Of a DNA stretch of 64,000 bases, positions 8,206 through 17,972 are shown piece by piece; within the stretch, counting starts at the first letter, position 1; every line of letters begins with the position of its first letter. The notes beneath the pieces are model-generated. The model was not told the DNA's origin and did no database searches. It saw nothing but the letters and a program-made list of their open reading frames with translations. The translations under genes and the position numbers were made by a program. Origin of the DNA: Streptomyces sp. AJS327 (GTDB taxonomy: Bacteria > Actinomycetota > Actinomycetes > Streptomycetales > Streptomycetaceae); NCBI RefSeq assembly GCF_013450295.1, contig NZ_SKBR01000002.1, positions 806,001 through 870,000 of the forward strand, read 5' to 3'.

Positions 8206-9615
8206 TCACAGCCCGGCGAGCGCGCTCTCCAGCACGTCCAGGCCCTCGTTCAGCAGCTCCTCGCTGATCACCAGCGGCGGCAGGAACCGCATCACGTTGC
8301 CGTAGGTGCCGGTGGTGAGGACCAGCAGGCCCTGCTGGTGGCAGGCGTGCGCGAGGGCGGCCGTGGCCTCCGGGTCCGGCTGGGGCACCGGGCCGCCCGG
8401 GCGGGCGGAGCCGGACCCGGTCGCCGAGGTGCCCGGCTTGACCAGCTCGATGGCGAGCATCGCGCCCCGGCCACGGACATCCCCGATCACGTCGAAGCGC
8501 TCGGCCAGCTTCTCCAGCCGCGGCTTCATGACCTCCTCGATCCGGCGGGCACGCGCCGCGAGGTCCTGCTCCCGCATGGTCTCGATGGCGCCCAGCGCGG
8601 CGGCGCACGCGACCGGGTTGCCGCCGTAGGTACCGCCCAGGCCACCGGAGTGCGCCGCGTCCATGATCTCCGCGCGCCCGGTCACCGCCGCCAGCGGCAG
8701 CCCGCCCGCGATGCCCTTCGCCGTCGTGATGAGGTCGGGCACCAGGCCCTCGTCCTCGCAGGCGAACCACTGGCCGGTACGGCAGAAGCCGGACTGGATC
8801 TCGTCAGCGACGAAGACGATGCCGTGCTCCTTCGCGAACTCCGCCAGCCGGGGCAGGAACCCCTTGGCGGGCTCGATGAACCCGCCCTCACCCAGCACCG
8901 GTTCGATGAGGATCGCCGCCACGTTGTCCGGGCCGACCTGCTTGGTGATCTGGTCGATCGCCTGCGCCGCCGCCTCCTCGGCACAGTTCTCCCGGCCGGT
9001 CAGCCACCGGAACGGGTAGGCGACCGGCACCCGGTACACCTCCGGCGCGAACGGCCCGAAGCGGTGCTTGTACGGCATGTTCTTCGAGGTGAGCGCCATC
9101 GTCAGGTTCGTCCGGCCGTGGTAGCCGTGGTCGAAGACCACCACCGCCTGGCGGCCGGTGTACGCCCGCGCGATCTTCACCGCGTTCTCCACCGCCTCGG
9201 CGCCGGAGTTGAACAGCGCGCTCTTCTTCGCGTGGTCACCGGGGGTGACCGCGGCCAGTTCCTCGCAGACCGCGACGTACGGCTCGTACGGGGTGACCAT
9301 CACGCAGGTGTGGGTGTAGTCCCGCAGCTGCTCGGTGGTGCGCCGGACGACGGCCTCGGCGCTGTTGCCCACCGAGGTCACCGCGATCCCGGACCCGAAG
9401 TCCACGAACCGGTTGCCGTCGACGTCCTCCAGGATCCCGCCCGCGGCCCGGCGGGCGAAGACCGGCATCACGGTGCCGATCCCGTCCGCGACGACGGCCC
9501 GCTTGCGCGCCATCAGCTCCTGGGAGGCGGGTCCGGGAACGGCCGTCACCAGGCGCCGCTCCTGCGGGAGGGCGGAACCCGAGGACACATCAGTCATCTC
9601 ACGCGTAGAGGTCAT
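8206..9615 (-). CDS. gabT: 4-aminobutyrate--2-oxoglutarate transaminase
   Basis: Encodes 469 residues of a class III PLP aminotransferase. The VFVADEIQSGFCRTG block carries the cofactor Asp271, and LITTAKGIAGGLPLAAV carries the Schiff-base Lys300. The SGAEAVENAVKIAR and DHGYHGRT blocks are typical of GabT. It moves the amino group of GABA to 2-oxoglutarate, giving succinate semialdehyde. I chose the ATG at 9613-9615 because GGAG (complement of 9622-9625) lies 6 bases upstream and the extension beyond it is not family-like. A second ATG six codons in is possible. A Gly/Ser/Pro linker near residue 420 (GTSATGSGSARPGG) is a mild insertion. It fits with the aldehyde dehydrogenase and polyamine genes nearby. 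Confidence 0.92.
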   Translation of the reverse strand: MTSTREMTDVSSGSALPQERRLVTAVPGPASQELMARKRAVVADGIGTVMPVFARRAAGGILEDVDGNRFVDFGSGIAVTSVGNSAEAVVRRTTEQLRDYTHTCVMVTPYEPYVAVCEELAAVTPGDHAKKSALFNSGAEAVENAVKIARAYTGRQAVVVFDHGYHGRTNLTMALTSKNMPYKHRFGPFAPEVYRVPVAYPFRWLTGRENCAEEAAAQAIDQITKQVGPDNVAAILIEPVLGEGGFIEPAKGFLPRLAEFAKEHGIVFVADEIQSGFCRTGQWFACEDEGLVPDLITTAKGIAGGLPLAAVTGRAEIMDAAHSGGLGGTYGGNPVACAAALGAIETMREQDLAARARRIEEVMKPRLEKLAERFDVIGDVRGRGAMLAIELVKPGTSATGSGSARPGGPVPQPDPEATAALAHACHQQGLLVLTTGTYGNVMRFLPPLVISEELLNEGLDVLESALAGL

Positions 9616-9896
9616 AGCGCACTCCGGGGGAGGAACGGGGTCTGTGGCACTTGGCAGGCTAGGGCCCGGGCAAGACCCGCTGTATGCACCGTCACGGATG
9701 AGTGCGCGTGTCGTCTTGGCCACGGCGGCCAGATGCGTCCCGTCCGCGCCGATGCACCCGGCGGTGGCCGGAAACCCGGTCCGCGGAGCAAGTCGCCTGC
9801 CCAGCAGCTAGATTGACGGAGTCACCCGCATGACGCGACGTCACCGCGTCCTGCGGTATCCGGAACACGCGTACGGGCCTGGGGGTGGGGCGGCCG

Positions 9897-12140
9897 ATGG
9901 ACAAGTGGTCGGCGGAGCGGGAGCGGTGGGAGCACCGGCCCGATGAGTCGCTGCCCCCGCCACCGCCGGGCACCCCCGGACAGCGGCAGGCGCCCCCGCC
10001 CCCCTCGGGACCGGTGCCCCCGGCCCCAGGGCCGGCCGGTGCCGCCGCTTCCGGCCCGGGGCCCGACGCCGGGGCGGCCCCCGCCCCACCGCAGCCACAG
10101 GGCGCGCCGCGCACCGCGCCCCCGCTCGCCGAGTGGCTGCGCGCCCCGCGCCCCGAGGCCGAGCCCGGCATCTGGCGGCAGGGATACGAGCCGCGCGCCC
10201 CCGAGGACCCGGACCGCATCCCGAACCGGCAGCTGGTCAGCGGCGCCCTGATCGCCTTCCTGATCGCCTGGCTGGTCTGGTCGCTGCTCTGGAACAACTT
10301 CCTGGGCCGCTACTGGATGTGGCCGCTGCTCGCCATGACGCCGGACTCCTGGCGCGAGGCGGGAGGCCCCAAGGAGCTGTGGGCCATCGTCTCCTACACC
10401 TACTACGCGCTGGTCGCGGCGCTGATCATCGGGATCTTCGGCCGGATCGGCCGGTGGGACGAGCTGGGCCGCCGGATCTGGGGCGCGCTGCGCCGCGTGG
10501 GCGCCCGCGCCTCCACCGGCCGGCGGGCCGCCCCGCCGCCGCCCCCGCCACGCGAGGACCCGGCGAACTGGCCGGAGCTGCGGGCGCGGGGGTACGAGGA
10601 GCCCGCCGACCGGCTCGCGGGCGAGGTCGCCTCCGGAGCGATGAGCGACGTGGACCAGGCCCGCATCACGCGGGCCTGGCGGACCGCGCGCGCCCGGCCG
10701 GAGCGACTGCCCACCTTCGTGGACACGGTCCGCGCCCGGGGCTCGGCCGCCTTCGCGCACCCCTCGGGGGCGCGGAACCTGGAGGCGCGCGCGGCCCGGC
10801 ACGATCTGACGCTCCGGCAGGTGCGGATCGGGACGGCGGCCGACGTGCCGCGCAACCCGCACCCGTACCGGGGCGCCGGGATCGCGCTCGACCCCTCGCT
10901 GCTGGGCACCTCGGCGCTGGTGGTGGGGCCGCCCGGCGCGGGGAAGTCCACCCGGCTGGTGCGGCCGGTCGTCGAGTCGCTCTGCCTCCAGGCGCTGACC
11001 GGCGAGGCCGCCGTCGTGGTGGTGTCCTCGGGCGGCGCCTCCCCGCTCGCCCCGGACGACTTCTTCGACGTCGTCATCCGGCTCGGCGTCCGCGGGCCGG
11101 GGCACGACCTCGACCTCTACGGCGGCACCACCGACCCGGACGAGGCGGCCGGCATGCTCGCCGAGGCCCTGGTCGGGGACCTGGCCGGGCCGAGTACCGA
11201 CAGCCGCCGCGCCGCGACCCGCCTCGCCCAGCTCATCGGCCCGTTCCGGGCGGTGCACGGCCGCTTCCCGTCCGTCCCCGAGCTGCGCGAGCTGCTCAGC
11301 GGGCCGCCCACCCGGCTGCGCGAGGCCCTGGTGGCGTCGGGGCAGACCGCGCAGCTCCGTGACCTGGACGCGTACGAGCGGCAGCCGGACAGCGGAGAGA
11401 GCACGCGGCTGCTCGCCGACCGCGTCGCCCTGCTCGACCGGCCCGCCTTCGCCGAGTTCTTCGTGCCGGAGGGTGCCCCGGCCTCCGGCGGCGCGGCGCC
11501 GTTCTCACTGCGGGCGCTGGACCACCCCGTCCGGGTCCGCGTCGACCTTCCGGAGCGCGCCCACCTGGAGGCGTCCCGCATCCTGGCGCGGCTGGTACTG
11601 GCGCAGTTCACCGAGTGCGCCACCGCCCGCTCCGACCAGTCGCGCTTCGCCTGCCTGGTGCTGGACTGCGCGGAGAGCGCGGCGCACACCGTCACCCCGC
11701 ACGGGCTGCGCGCCCTTCAGCGGCTGCGTTCGGGCAACGCCGGAGTGCTGCTCGCGCTGCGCGGCCTGGAGGAGGTTCCCGAGCGGCTGCGCGGGCCGCT
11801 GCTCGGCGCGGTCGGCTGCCGGGCGGTCTGTTCCGGGGTGACGCCGTGGGACGCGGAGCGGTTCGCCGAGGTCTGGGGCACCGAGTGGGTGCAGCAGCGC
11901 GACGTGACCAACCGTCAGCTGGTCTCCGACGAGCCCCTGACCCGGGTGATGCACGCCGTACGGCGGCTGGCGACCGGCAAGCACGTCACCGCCGAGTCGG
12001 TGACGGTCCGCACCGTGCGGCGGGAGCGCTGGTCCGCCTCGGAGCTGGCGAACGAGCTGGGCGCGGGACACCTGGTGCTCTCGGTCACCACGGTGCGGGG
12101 CGACCGGACTCCCCCGATCCTGGCGAAGCTGGGAGATTGA
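9897..12140 (+). CDS. Membrane ATP-binding protein, VirD4/TraG-like coupling ATPase family
   Basis: Encodes 747 residues (GTG at 9885 is an alternative start four codons earlier). A Pro-rich cytoplasmic N-terminus of about 100 residues precedes two membrane segments (about 110-131, LVSGALIAFLIAWLVWSLLW, and about 168-182, ALVAALIIGIFG). After a second Pro-rich linker comes an ATPase domain with Walker A GPPGAGKST near 344-352 and a Walker B-like strand ACLVLDCAES. The arrangement of two membrane helices then a RecA-like ATPase matches type IV coupling proteins and FtsK/TraG relatives. I know close homologues only as ATP/GTP-binding protein of unknown role on Streptomyces chromosomes. No relaxase or conjugation genes are nearby, so a conjugation role is not supported. 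It is divergent from gabT and 47 bases upstream of the PucR gene. Confidence 0.75.
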   Translation: MDKWSAERERWEHRPDESLPPPPPGTPGQRQAPPPPSGPVPPAPGPAGAAASGPGPDAGAAPAPPQPQGAPRTAPPLAEWLRAPRPEAEPGIWRQGYEPRAPEDPDRIPNRQLVSGALIAFLIAWLVWSLLWNNFLGRYWMWPLLAMTPDSWREAGGPKELWAIVSYTYYALVAALIIGIFGRIGRWDELGRRIWGALRRVGARASTGRRAAPPPPPPREDPANWPELRARGYEEPADRLAGEVASGAMSDVDQARITRAWRTARARPERLPTFVDTVRARGSAAFAHPSGARNLEARAARHDLTLRQVRIGTAADVPRNPHPYRGAGIALDPSLLGTSALVVGPPGAGKSTRLVRPVVESLCLQALTGEAAVVVVSSGGASPLAPDDFFDVVIRLGVRGPGHDLDLYGGTTDPDEAAGMLAEALVGDLAGPSTDSRRAATRLAQLIGPFRAVHGRFPSVPELRELLSGPPTRLREALVASGQTAQLRDLDAYERQPDSGESTRLLADRVALLDRPAFAEFFVPEGAPASGGAAPFSLRALDHPVRVRVDLPERAHLEASRILARLVLAQFTECATARSDQSRFACLVLDCAESAAHTVTPHGLRALQRLRSGNAGVLLALRGLEEVPERLRGPLLGAVGCRAVCSGVTPWDAERFAEVWGTEWVQQRDVTNRQLVSDEPLTRVMHAVRRLATGKHVTAESVTVRTVRRERWSASELANELGAGHLVLSVTTVRGDRTPPILAKLGD

Positions 12141-12187
12141 CCTCGGGACGACTGGAAAGGGGCGGACGCCTGTACGGTGAGACCGTT

Positions 12188-13984
12188 ATGGCACCGACTC
12201 TCGCGACGCTCGTACAGCACTCCGCGCTCCGGCTCGCCGTCCTCGCCGGGCACGGTCGGCTGGACACGCCCGTGCGCTGGGCGCACGCCAGCGAACTGGC
12301 CGATCCGACCCCGTACTTGGACGGTGGCGAGCTGCTGCTCGTCACCGCGCTCAAGCTGGACGCCGAGGACGCCGACGCGATGCTGGCCTACGTGCGGCGG
12401 CTGGCCGAGCAGGGCGTGGTGGGGCTCGGGTTCGCCTCCGGCGTGAACTACGAGAAGGTGCCCGAGGCGGTCGTGGAGGCCTGCGAGACGGTCGGGCTGC
12501 CCCTGCTGGACGTACCCCGGCGGACCCCGTTCATCGCGATCAGCAAGGCGGTCTCGGCCGCGATCGCGGCCGAGCAGTACCGCGCGGTCACGGCGGGCTT
12601 CGACGCCCAGCGGGAGATGACCCGCGCCGCCCTCTCCCAGGAGGGCCCCGCCGCGCTGCTGGCCCGGCTCGCCTCCCAGGTGGACGGCTGGGCCGCGCTG
12701 TACGACGCCGCGGGCGCGGTGGTGGCGACCGCGCCGACCTGGGCGGTGCGCCGCGCCGCCCGCTTCATCGGGGACGCGGAGCGGCTGCGCGACCGTCCGG
12801 CGCCGACGAGCGCGGTGGTCAGCGAGTCGGAGGGTGGCGACGACCGCGTCGAGTTGCAGACCATCGGGGGCGGGCGGCGCGCCAAGGCGGTCCTCGCGGT
12901 CGGTACCGGGGCCCCGCTTGGCACCGCCGAGCGGTACGCGGTGCACTCCGCCGTCGCCCTGCTGACGCTCACCACGGAACGCTCCCGCGCGCTCCAGGAG
13001 GCGGAGGAGCGGCTCGGCGCGGCCGTGCTCAAGATGCTGCTCGCCGGGGAGCCGGACCACGCGCGTGCGGTCGCGGGCCAGCTCTACGGCGACCTGCTGG
13101 ACGCCCCGGTGCGGCTGATCATCGCCGAGCCCGCCTCGTTGATCAGGAACGGGCCGGCCGCGTCGCCGCGCGGTGGGGTCACGCTGGGTGAGCGGCGGGG
13201 AGGGGAGATCCCGGGCGGGCGCGTGCGGGCCGAGATGCGGGCGGAGATCCGGGCGGAGGCCCGGCCCGACGGACGCGCGGAACCCGCCGGGGTCGTGGTG
13301 GGTGGGGGCGCCGGGACCGACTCGGCGGAGCGGGTGGAGGGCGCCCGGGCCGGGCCCTGGGCCGCCCCGCTGGAGACCCTGACGGACGCGATGGAGACGG
13401 CGGCGGCCCGGAACGGCGAGGCGGTCCTGGTGGTGCCGGATGGCCCGGGGCTGATCGTCCTCGCGGCGGACGGTGGCGCGGCGGTCGCGGCCTGCACCGA
13501 GTTCGCCGGGACACAGGAGGCGGCGCGGTCCGCCGCCGAGCCGCGGCAGGGGTGGCAGAGCGAGGACAGCCTGGCCATCGGGGTCTCGGCGCCCGCCGGG
13601 CTCCCGGCCATCGCGATGGCGTTCAAACAGGCCGACCAGGCGCTGTCGGTGGCCCGGCGCCGCGGGATTCCGCTCGTGGAGCACGAGGAGGTGGCGGCCG
13701 GTTCGGTGCTGCCGCTGCTCGCGGACGACGCGGTCCGGGCCTTCGCGGACGGGCTGCTGCGCTCGCTGCGCGAGCACGACGCGCACGGCCGGGGCGATCT
13801 GGTCGCCTCGCTGCGGGCCTGGCTGTCCCGGCACGGCCAGTGGGACGCCGCGGCCGCCGAACTGGGCGTGCACCGGCACACCCTGCGGTACCGGATGCGC
13901 CGGGTCGAGGAGATCCTGGGCCGCTCGCTGGACGACCCGGACGTGCGGATGGAGCTGTGGCTGGCCCTGAAGGCCACCAGCTGA
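12188..13984 (+). CDS. PucR-family transcriptional regulator
   Basis: Encodes 598 residues from ATG at 12188, with GGTGAG 6 bases upstream. The N-terminal PucR domain starts with VRWAHASELADPTPYLDGGELLLVTAL. The C-terminal helix-turn-helix (HTH_30/CdaR type) is GQWDAAAAELGVHRHTLRYRMRRVEEILGR with the LDDPDVRMELWLAL tail. Members activate catabolic genes for purines, sugar diacids or GABA, so control of the neighbouring gabT and aldehyde dehydrogenase genes is a reasonable inference. Residues about 325-375 are an Arg/Ala/Glu-rich insertion with repeated RAEMRAEIRAEARPDGRAE, probably a flexible linker. A TACGGT hexamer overlaps the ribosome site. Confidence 0.87.
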   Translation: MAPTLATLVQHSALRLAVLAGHGRLDTPVRWAHASELADPTPYLDGGELLLVTALKLDAEDADAMLAYVRRLAEQGVVGLGFASGVNYEKVPEAVVEACETVGLPLLDVPRRTPFIAISKAVSAAIAAEQYRAVTAGFDAQREMTRAALSQEGPAALLARLASQVDGWAALYDAAGAVVATAPTWAVRRAARFIGDAERLRDRPAPTSAVVSESEGGDDRVELQTIGGGRRAKAVLAVGTGAPLGTAERYAVHSAVALLTLTTERSRALQEAEERLGAAVLKMLLAGEPDHARAVAGQLYGDLLDAPVRLIIAEPASLIRNGPAASPRGGVTLGERRGGEIPGGRVRAEMRAEIRAEARPDGRAEPAGVVVGGGAGTDSAERVEGARAGPWAAPLETLTDAMETAAARNGEAVLVVPDGPGLIVLAADGGAAVAACTEFAGTQEAARSAAEPRQGWQSEDSLAIGVSAPAGLPAIAMAFKQADQALSVARRRGIPLVEHEEVAAGSVLPLLADDAVRAFADGLLRSLREHDAHGRGDLVASLRAWLSRHGQWDAAAAELGVHRHTLRYRMRRVEEILGRSLDDPDVRMELWLALKATS

Positions 13985-14039
13985 GGACCGCGGGGCGCCC
14001 GGAGCGCGGTGTGGTCCGCGCCCCGGGGCCGTGCCTCAG
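13981..14039. terminator. Bidirectional hairpin between convergent pucR-type and carboxypeptidase genes
   Basis: CTGAGG at 13981-13986 pairs with CCTCAG at 14034-14039. Within it CGGGGCGC at 13991-13998 pairs with GCGCCCCG at 14018-14025. It spans both stop codons and could end transcription from either side. Confidence 0.6.
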
Positions 14040-15391
14040 CTCGCCTCGCAGTACTCGCCCTCCTTGCCGATGGAGCGGTACATGCAGTCGGCGTTCTCCA
14101 GCAGGATCAGCATGGCCTCCTTGTTCCGCGCGGTCTCCTCGGGGATCACCTCGTCGGGCGGGTAGAAGCCGTCCGGGTCGTTCGGCCCCGGGTACATCTC
14201 GAAGGTGTACGAGAAGATCTTCTGGTCCCCCCACATCCAGTCGTTGATTGAGCCGTCCGTGACGTAGAGGTCGCTGGACTGCTGGGGGGTGTAGCCGTTG
14301 CTCTCCGCCATGTCGGTGCCGACCGCCGCGAAGGCGTCCCGGTCGTCCTGGGTCAGTCCCTCGGCGGTGTCGTCGTGGGTGTACCCGTAGGGCCAGAGCA
14401 CCAGCTCGCTGTAGGTGTGGAAGTCGATATGCGCGGCGATCTGCTGCTCACCGCCGACCACCCGGCTCTTGGTGAAGTCGGCGATCACGCCCACCTCGGG
14501 GGAGGAGGCGGCGGCCGGACCACGGTAGGTCTCGTCCGAGGGGCTCTCCCCGGAACCGCCGCAACAGCCCCACTGGTAGGCCCAGTTGCGGTTGATGTCG
14601 GTGCCGATGGCGGAGGAGCCCTCGTTCGGCTGCCGGTTCTTCCGCCACATCTGGTACTCGCCCGACTCGATGTCGTACTCGCCGCCGTCGGGGTTGGCGT
14701 CCGGGACGATCCAGAGTTCCCGGCCGTCCACCAGGTCCGTGATCCGCTCCTCGGAGCCGTACTTCGCGCCGAACTCGCCGATCGTGTACAGCGCCATCTC
14801 GACGGTCAGGTGCTCGCGCGCGTGCTGGTGGTGGGTGAAGAGGACCTCGGGCTCGGCCTCGTCCTCCGCCACGTTGTCGCTGATCTTGACGGCCACGATC
14901 TCGCGGCCCTCCTCCGACTCCCCGATGACCTCCTGGGACATGATCTCCGGGTACTTCTCGACGTAGCCGTCGATCGCGGCCCGGGCCTCGTCGTAGGTGT
15001 GGTAGTCGGAGTCGTCCGGCGGGAAGTCCCGTGGGCCGGGCTGCTGGGCCGCCCCGCGCTTCGGCGGGCTGGACAGCGGGGTGAGTTCGTGGCCGAGCTT
15101 CTCGGCCCGCGCCCGCTGGGTGGCGTCGCCGGAGACGACGACCGCGTCCTCGCGGACGGCGTCGATGGTCAGCCCGGTCCCGGCGATCCGCTCGCGCTCG
15201 GCCCTGCTGTCGACGCCGCTGATCTCGTAGCCGCGTATCCGGTCGTCCCGCTCCGACGCGGACTGTCCCGCGCGCTGTTCGGCCGGTGGTGAGGCGGTGG
15301 CGTGGGCGGTGAGGGGCACCGCCAGCGCGAGGGCGAGGACGGCCGCGGCGGCGGCTCCCCGCCGTGCGCGGCGGCGTGGTCGTTGGGGCAT
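14036..15391 (-). CDS. Secreted M14 zinc carboxypeptidase
   Basis: Encodes 451 residues. An Arg-rich start and a hydrophobic run [14 protein letters not shown] (about 20-33) form a secretion signal. A propeptide-like region extends to about residue 125. The M14 site is complete: zinc ligands H190 and E193 in HHQHARE, H325 in [11 protein letters not shown], and general base E398 in SYTFEMYPG. Substrate-binding DINRNW sits at about 265-270. It would remove C-terminal residues from peptides outside the cell, feeding amino acids inward. RBS GGGAG lies 5 bases before the ATG. It is divergent from the aldehyde dehydrogenase. Confidence 0.92.
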   Translation of the reverse strand: MPQRPRRRARRGAAAAAVLALALAVPLTAHATASPPAEQRAGQSASERDDRIRGYEISGVDSRAERERIAGTGLTIDAVREDAVVVSGDATQRARAEKLGHELTPLSSPPKRGAAQQPGPRDFPPDDSDYHTYDEARAAIDGYVEKYPEIMSQEVIGESEEGREIVAVKISDNVAEDEAEPEVLFTHHQHAREHLTVEMALYTIGEFGAKYGSEERITDLVDGRELWIVPDANPDGGEYDIESGEYQMWRKNRQPNEGSSAIGTDINRNWAYQWGCCGGSGESPSDETYRGPAAASSPEVGVIADFTKSRVVGGEQQIAAHIDFHTYSELVLWPYGYTHDDTAEGLTQDDRDAFAAVGTDMAESNGYTPQQSSDLYVTDGSINDWMWGDQKIFSYTFEMYPGPNDPDGFYPPDEVIPEETARNKEAMLILLENADCMYRSIGKEGEYCEAS

Positions 15392-15441
15392 CGCGTCTCC
15401 CGGAGTCTCCGTGTGACGGGTGGGGGTTGCCGATCCGCCCC

Positions 15442-15470
15442 ATCGTTGCGCCGTGACATGGCCGGGTCAA
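15442..15470 (-). promoter_or_regulatory. Candidate promoter of the M14 carboxypeptidase gene
   Basis: On the minus strand TTGACC (complement of 15465-15470), a 17-base spacer, then AACGAT (complement of 15442-15447). Predicted start would give a leader of about 45 bases. The -35 box is good; the -10 box lacks the first T of TAnnnT. Confidence 0.45.
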
Positions 15471-15663
15471 CGGCGCCGTCCCCGGTGGGGGTGCCGAACC
15501 GGACAGCCGCCGGGGCGCCGTCTGACAAACGGCCAAACCGGAGTGGCTGCCGGGGTGACTGTGCCGCGCCGGACAAGAAACGGCTGGCGTGCGAGGTCCT
15601 ACCGTGTACGCAGGAAACGGGCGCCCCGCCGTGCCCACCCCCACGTCGGAAGGGCGATCAGCA

Positions 15664-17118
15664 GTGACCACACCGACTTCCCCGCACGCGTTCTGGCTCG
15701 CGGGCCGCCCGGCCACCGGTGAGTCCACGCTCGACGTCACCTCGCCCTGGGACGGCCGCCTGGTCGGCCAGGTCAGCGTGCCCACCCCGGAACAGACCGA
15801 GGAGGCCGTGGCCGCCGCCTCCGCCGTCGCCGCCGAGTTCGCGGCCACCCCCGCGCACGCCCGGGCCGCCGCGCTGGACCACGTCGTCCGCCGGCTCGGC
15901 GAGCGCGCCGAGGAGATCGCCACCCTGATCTCGGCGGAGAACGGCAAGCCCATGAAGTGGGCGCGCGGCGAGGTCGGCCGCTGCGTCTCCGTCTTCCGCT
16001 GGGCGGCCGACGAGGCCCGCCGCTTCAACGGCGGAAGCGCCCAGCGGCTCGACTCGGACCCGGGCGGCGCGGGCCGTCTCGCCTTCACCCGCCGCTTCCC
16101 CTACGGACCGGTCCTCGGCATCGCCCCGTTCAACTTCCCGCTGAACCTCTGCGCCCACAAGGTCGCGCCGGCCATCGCCGTCGGCACACCCATCCTCCTC
16201 AAGCCCGCCCCGGCGACCCCGCTCTCCGCCCTGCTCATCGGGGAACTGCTCGCCGAGACGGAACTGCCCGCCGGATCCTGGTCGGTGCTGCCCGTGCCGA
16301 ACGACCGGATGCCCACGCTCGTGCGGGACGAGCGGCTGCCCATCATCTCCTTCACCGGCTCCGCCCCCGTCGGCTGGTCCATCCTCGACTCGGTGCCCCG
16401 CAAGCGCGTCACCCTCGAACTCGGCGGCAACGGCGCCGCCGTGGTGCTGGCCGACTACTCCTCCGACGCCGACCTGGACTGGGCCGCGCAGCGCATCGCC
16501 ACCTTCTCCAACTACCAGGGCGGTCAGTCCTGCATCTCCGTGCAGCGCGTCATCGCCGACGCCTCGGTCTACGACCGGCTGGTGCCCCGGGTGGTCGCCG
16601 CCGTCGAGGCGCTCCGCACCGGCGACCCCTCCGACAGCGCGACGGACGTCGGCCCGCTGGTCGACGAGGCCGCCGCCCGGCGCGTGGAGTCCTGGGTCGA
16701 GGAGGCCGTCGGCGCCGGAGCCCGGCTGCTCACCGGCGGCAAGCGGGACGGCGCCAGCTTCGCCCCGACCGTCCTGGAGAACGTCCCGGAGGACACCCAG
16801 ATTGGCTGTGAGGAGGTGTTCGGCCCCGTCATGTCCTTCACCCGGGTAGAGGGCGAGGACGCCGCCTTCGCCGCCGTCAACTCCTCCAAGTACGGCCTCC
16901 AGGCGGGCCTGTTCACCCACGACACCCGCACCGCGTTCCGGGCGCACCGCGCCCTGGAGGTCGGCGGCCTCGTCGTGGGTGACGTCCCCTCCTACCGCGC
17001 CGACCAGATGCCCTACGGCGGAGTCAAGGAGTCCGGCGTCGGCCGCGAGGGCGTCCGGTTCGCCATGGAGGACTACACCTACGAGCGGGTCATGGTGCTC
17101 ACCGGCCTGGAGCTGTGA
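15664..17118 (+). CDS. NAD(P)-dependent aldehyde dehydrogenase
   Basis: Encodes 484 residues from GTG at 15664, with GGAAGG at 15648-15653. The fold is a standard ALDH: the NAD-binding FPYGPVLGIAPFNFPLN block, the ISFTGSAPVGWSI turn, ELGGNG with general base Glu252, and QGGQSCISVQR with catalytic Cys290. A C-terminal YGGVKESGVGREG loop completes the site. It oxidises an aldehyde to an acid. Its placement near gabT and the amine oxidase suggests succinate semialdehyde or an aminoaldehyde, but the residues seen do not fix the substrate. It is separated from gabT by the VirD4-like, PucR and carboxypeptidase genes, so co-transcription is not supported. Confidence 0.88.
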   Translation: MTTPTSPHAFWLAGRPATGESTLDVTSPWDGRLVGQVSVPTPEQTEEAVAAASAVAAEFAATPAHARAAALDHVVRRLGERAEEIATLISAENGKPMKWARGEVGRCVSVFRWAADEARRFNGGSAQRLDSDPGGAGRLAFTRRFPYGPVLGIAPFNFPLNLCAHKVAPAIAVGTPILLKPAPATPLSALLIGELLAETELPAGSWSVLPVPNDRMPTLVRDERLPIISFTGSAPVGWSILDSVPRKRVTLELGGNGAAVVLADYSSDADLDWAAQRIATFSNYQGGQSCISVQRVIADASVYDRLVPRVVAAVEALRTGDPSDSATDVGPLVDEAAARRVESWVEEAVGAGARLLTGGKRDGASFAPTVLENVPEDTQIGCEEVFGPVMSFTRVEGEDAAFAAVNSSKYGLQAGLFTHDTRTAFRAHRALEVGGLVVGDVPSYRADQMPYGGVKESGVGREGVRFAMEDYTYERVMVLTGLEL

Positions 17119-17173
17119 CCCGCGGTCCCCACCCCGCTCCCCGCATCGCCCCGCCACGGTTTCCGCCGTCTCC

Positions 17174-17212
17174 GCCGCTCCCCGTCCCGGCCCGCCCGGG
17201 GCGGGGAGCGGC
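17174..17212 (+). terminator. Stem-loop after the aldehyde dehydrogenase gene
   Basis: GCCGCTCCCC at 17174-17183 and GGGGAGCGGC at 17203-17212 form a perfect 10-bp stem about 55 bases after the stop, with further GC pairing inside. Confidence 0.6.
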
Positions 17213-17329
17213 GCCGTGCGCGCGGCCGGGCGTCGATGCCGCACGGGGGTTCCGCCGTATGAGCGGGCAGCCCCCGTTCGCCTGGGTACGCTGGCAGAGC
17301 AGGCGAGACTCCGTCGTATGGGAGCGGTG

Positions 17330-17961
17330 ATGAGCGCCGCAGCCGAACGCGAGCGGAACGAGCAGCAGTACCTCTGGCCCGTTCCCCCCGAGGGCGGGTG
17401 GACGGCGGACGACCTCGACAGACTTCCCGGTCTTCCACCGCACACCGAGCTGATCGACGGGAGCCTCGTCTTCGTGAGCCCGCGGAACGTTTTCGCATGC
17501 TTGCCCTCCGGCTGCTGGAATCGGCCCTGACGACGCGGATTCCGGAGCGTCTCGCCGTCTTCCGGGAGCTGACCGTCCACCTGGGCAGGCGGGACCGCCC
17601 CGAGCCGGATCTCCTGCTCGCGTCGGCTGACGCGGACACCGGCCCCCGGGAGACCAGACTCCTCCCCGAGGACGTGGTGCTGGCGGTCGAGGTGGTCTCG
17701 GCGGACTCCATGGAGCGGGACCGGGAGCTGAAGCCGCGGAAGTACGCGGCGGCCGGGATCCGGCACTTCTGGCGCGTGGAGGAGGACGGGGGCCTCCCCG
17801 TGGTCTACGTCCACGAACTCGATCCCGCCACCGCCGAGTACGCCCTGATGGGCATTCACCGGCGGCAGCTGAGGGTGGACGAGCCCTGCGTCCTCGACAT
17901 CGACCTGACGGCGATGGGCCGCCGTAAGTCCCGCCCGGACCGGGAGAGTTCGGCGGACTGA
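17330..17961 (+). pseudogene. Uma2-family (DUF820) nuclease-like gene broken by a frameshift
   Basis: The first frame starts at ATG 17330 with GGAG 5 bases upstream. It reads the Uma2 N-terminus (GLPPHTELIDGSLVFVSPR) but leaves homology at about 17482 and stops at 17530. The matching downstream frame resumes with ERFRMLALRLLESAL and continues through PEPDLLLASAD, VVLAVEVVSADS and KPRKYAAAGIRHFWRVEEDG to a stop at 17961. One missing base near 17481-17485 explains both halves with no loss of alignment. Uma2 proteins have a restriction-endonuclease fold, are expanded in Streptomyces and have unclear roles. Either the gene is inactivated or this is a sequencing error. The nuclease core residues lie in the second half, so the first product alone should be inactive. 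Confidence 0.85.
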
Positions 17962-17972
17962 AGCCGCTGGAC

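Noticed and set aside
9616..9723. 36-codon N-terminal extension of gabT
   Set aside because: The extension lacks family similarity, and a good ribosome site precedes the ATG at 9615.
17481..17500. Programmed frameshift in the Uma2 gene
   Set aside because: No slippery heptamer, stop-coupled slip site or downstream structure is visible, and a single-base loss explains it.
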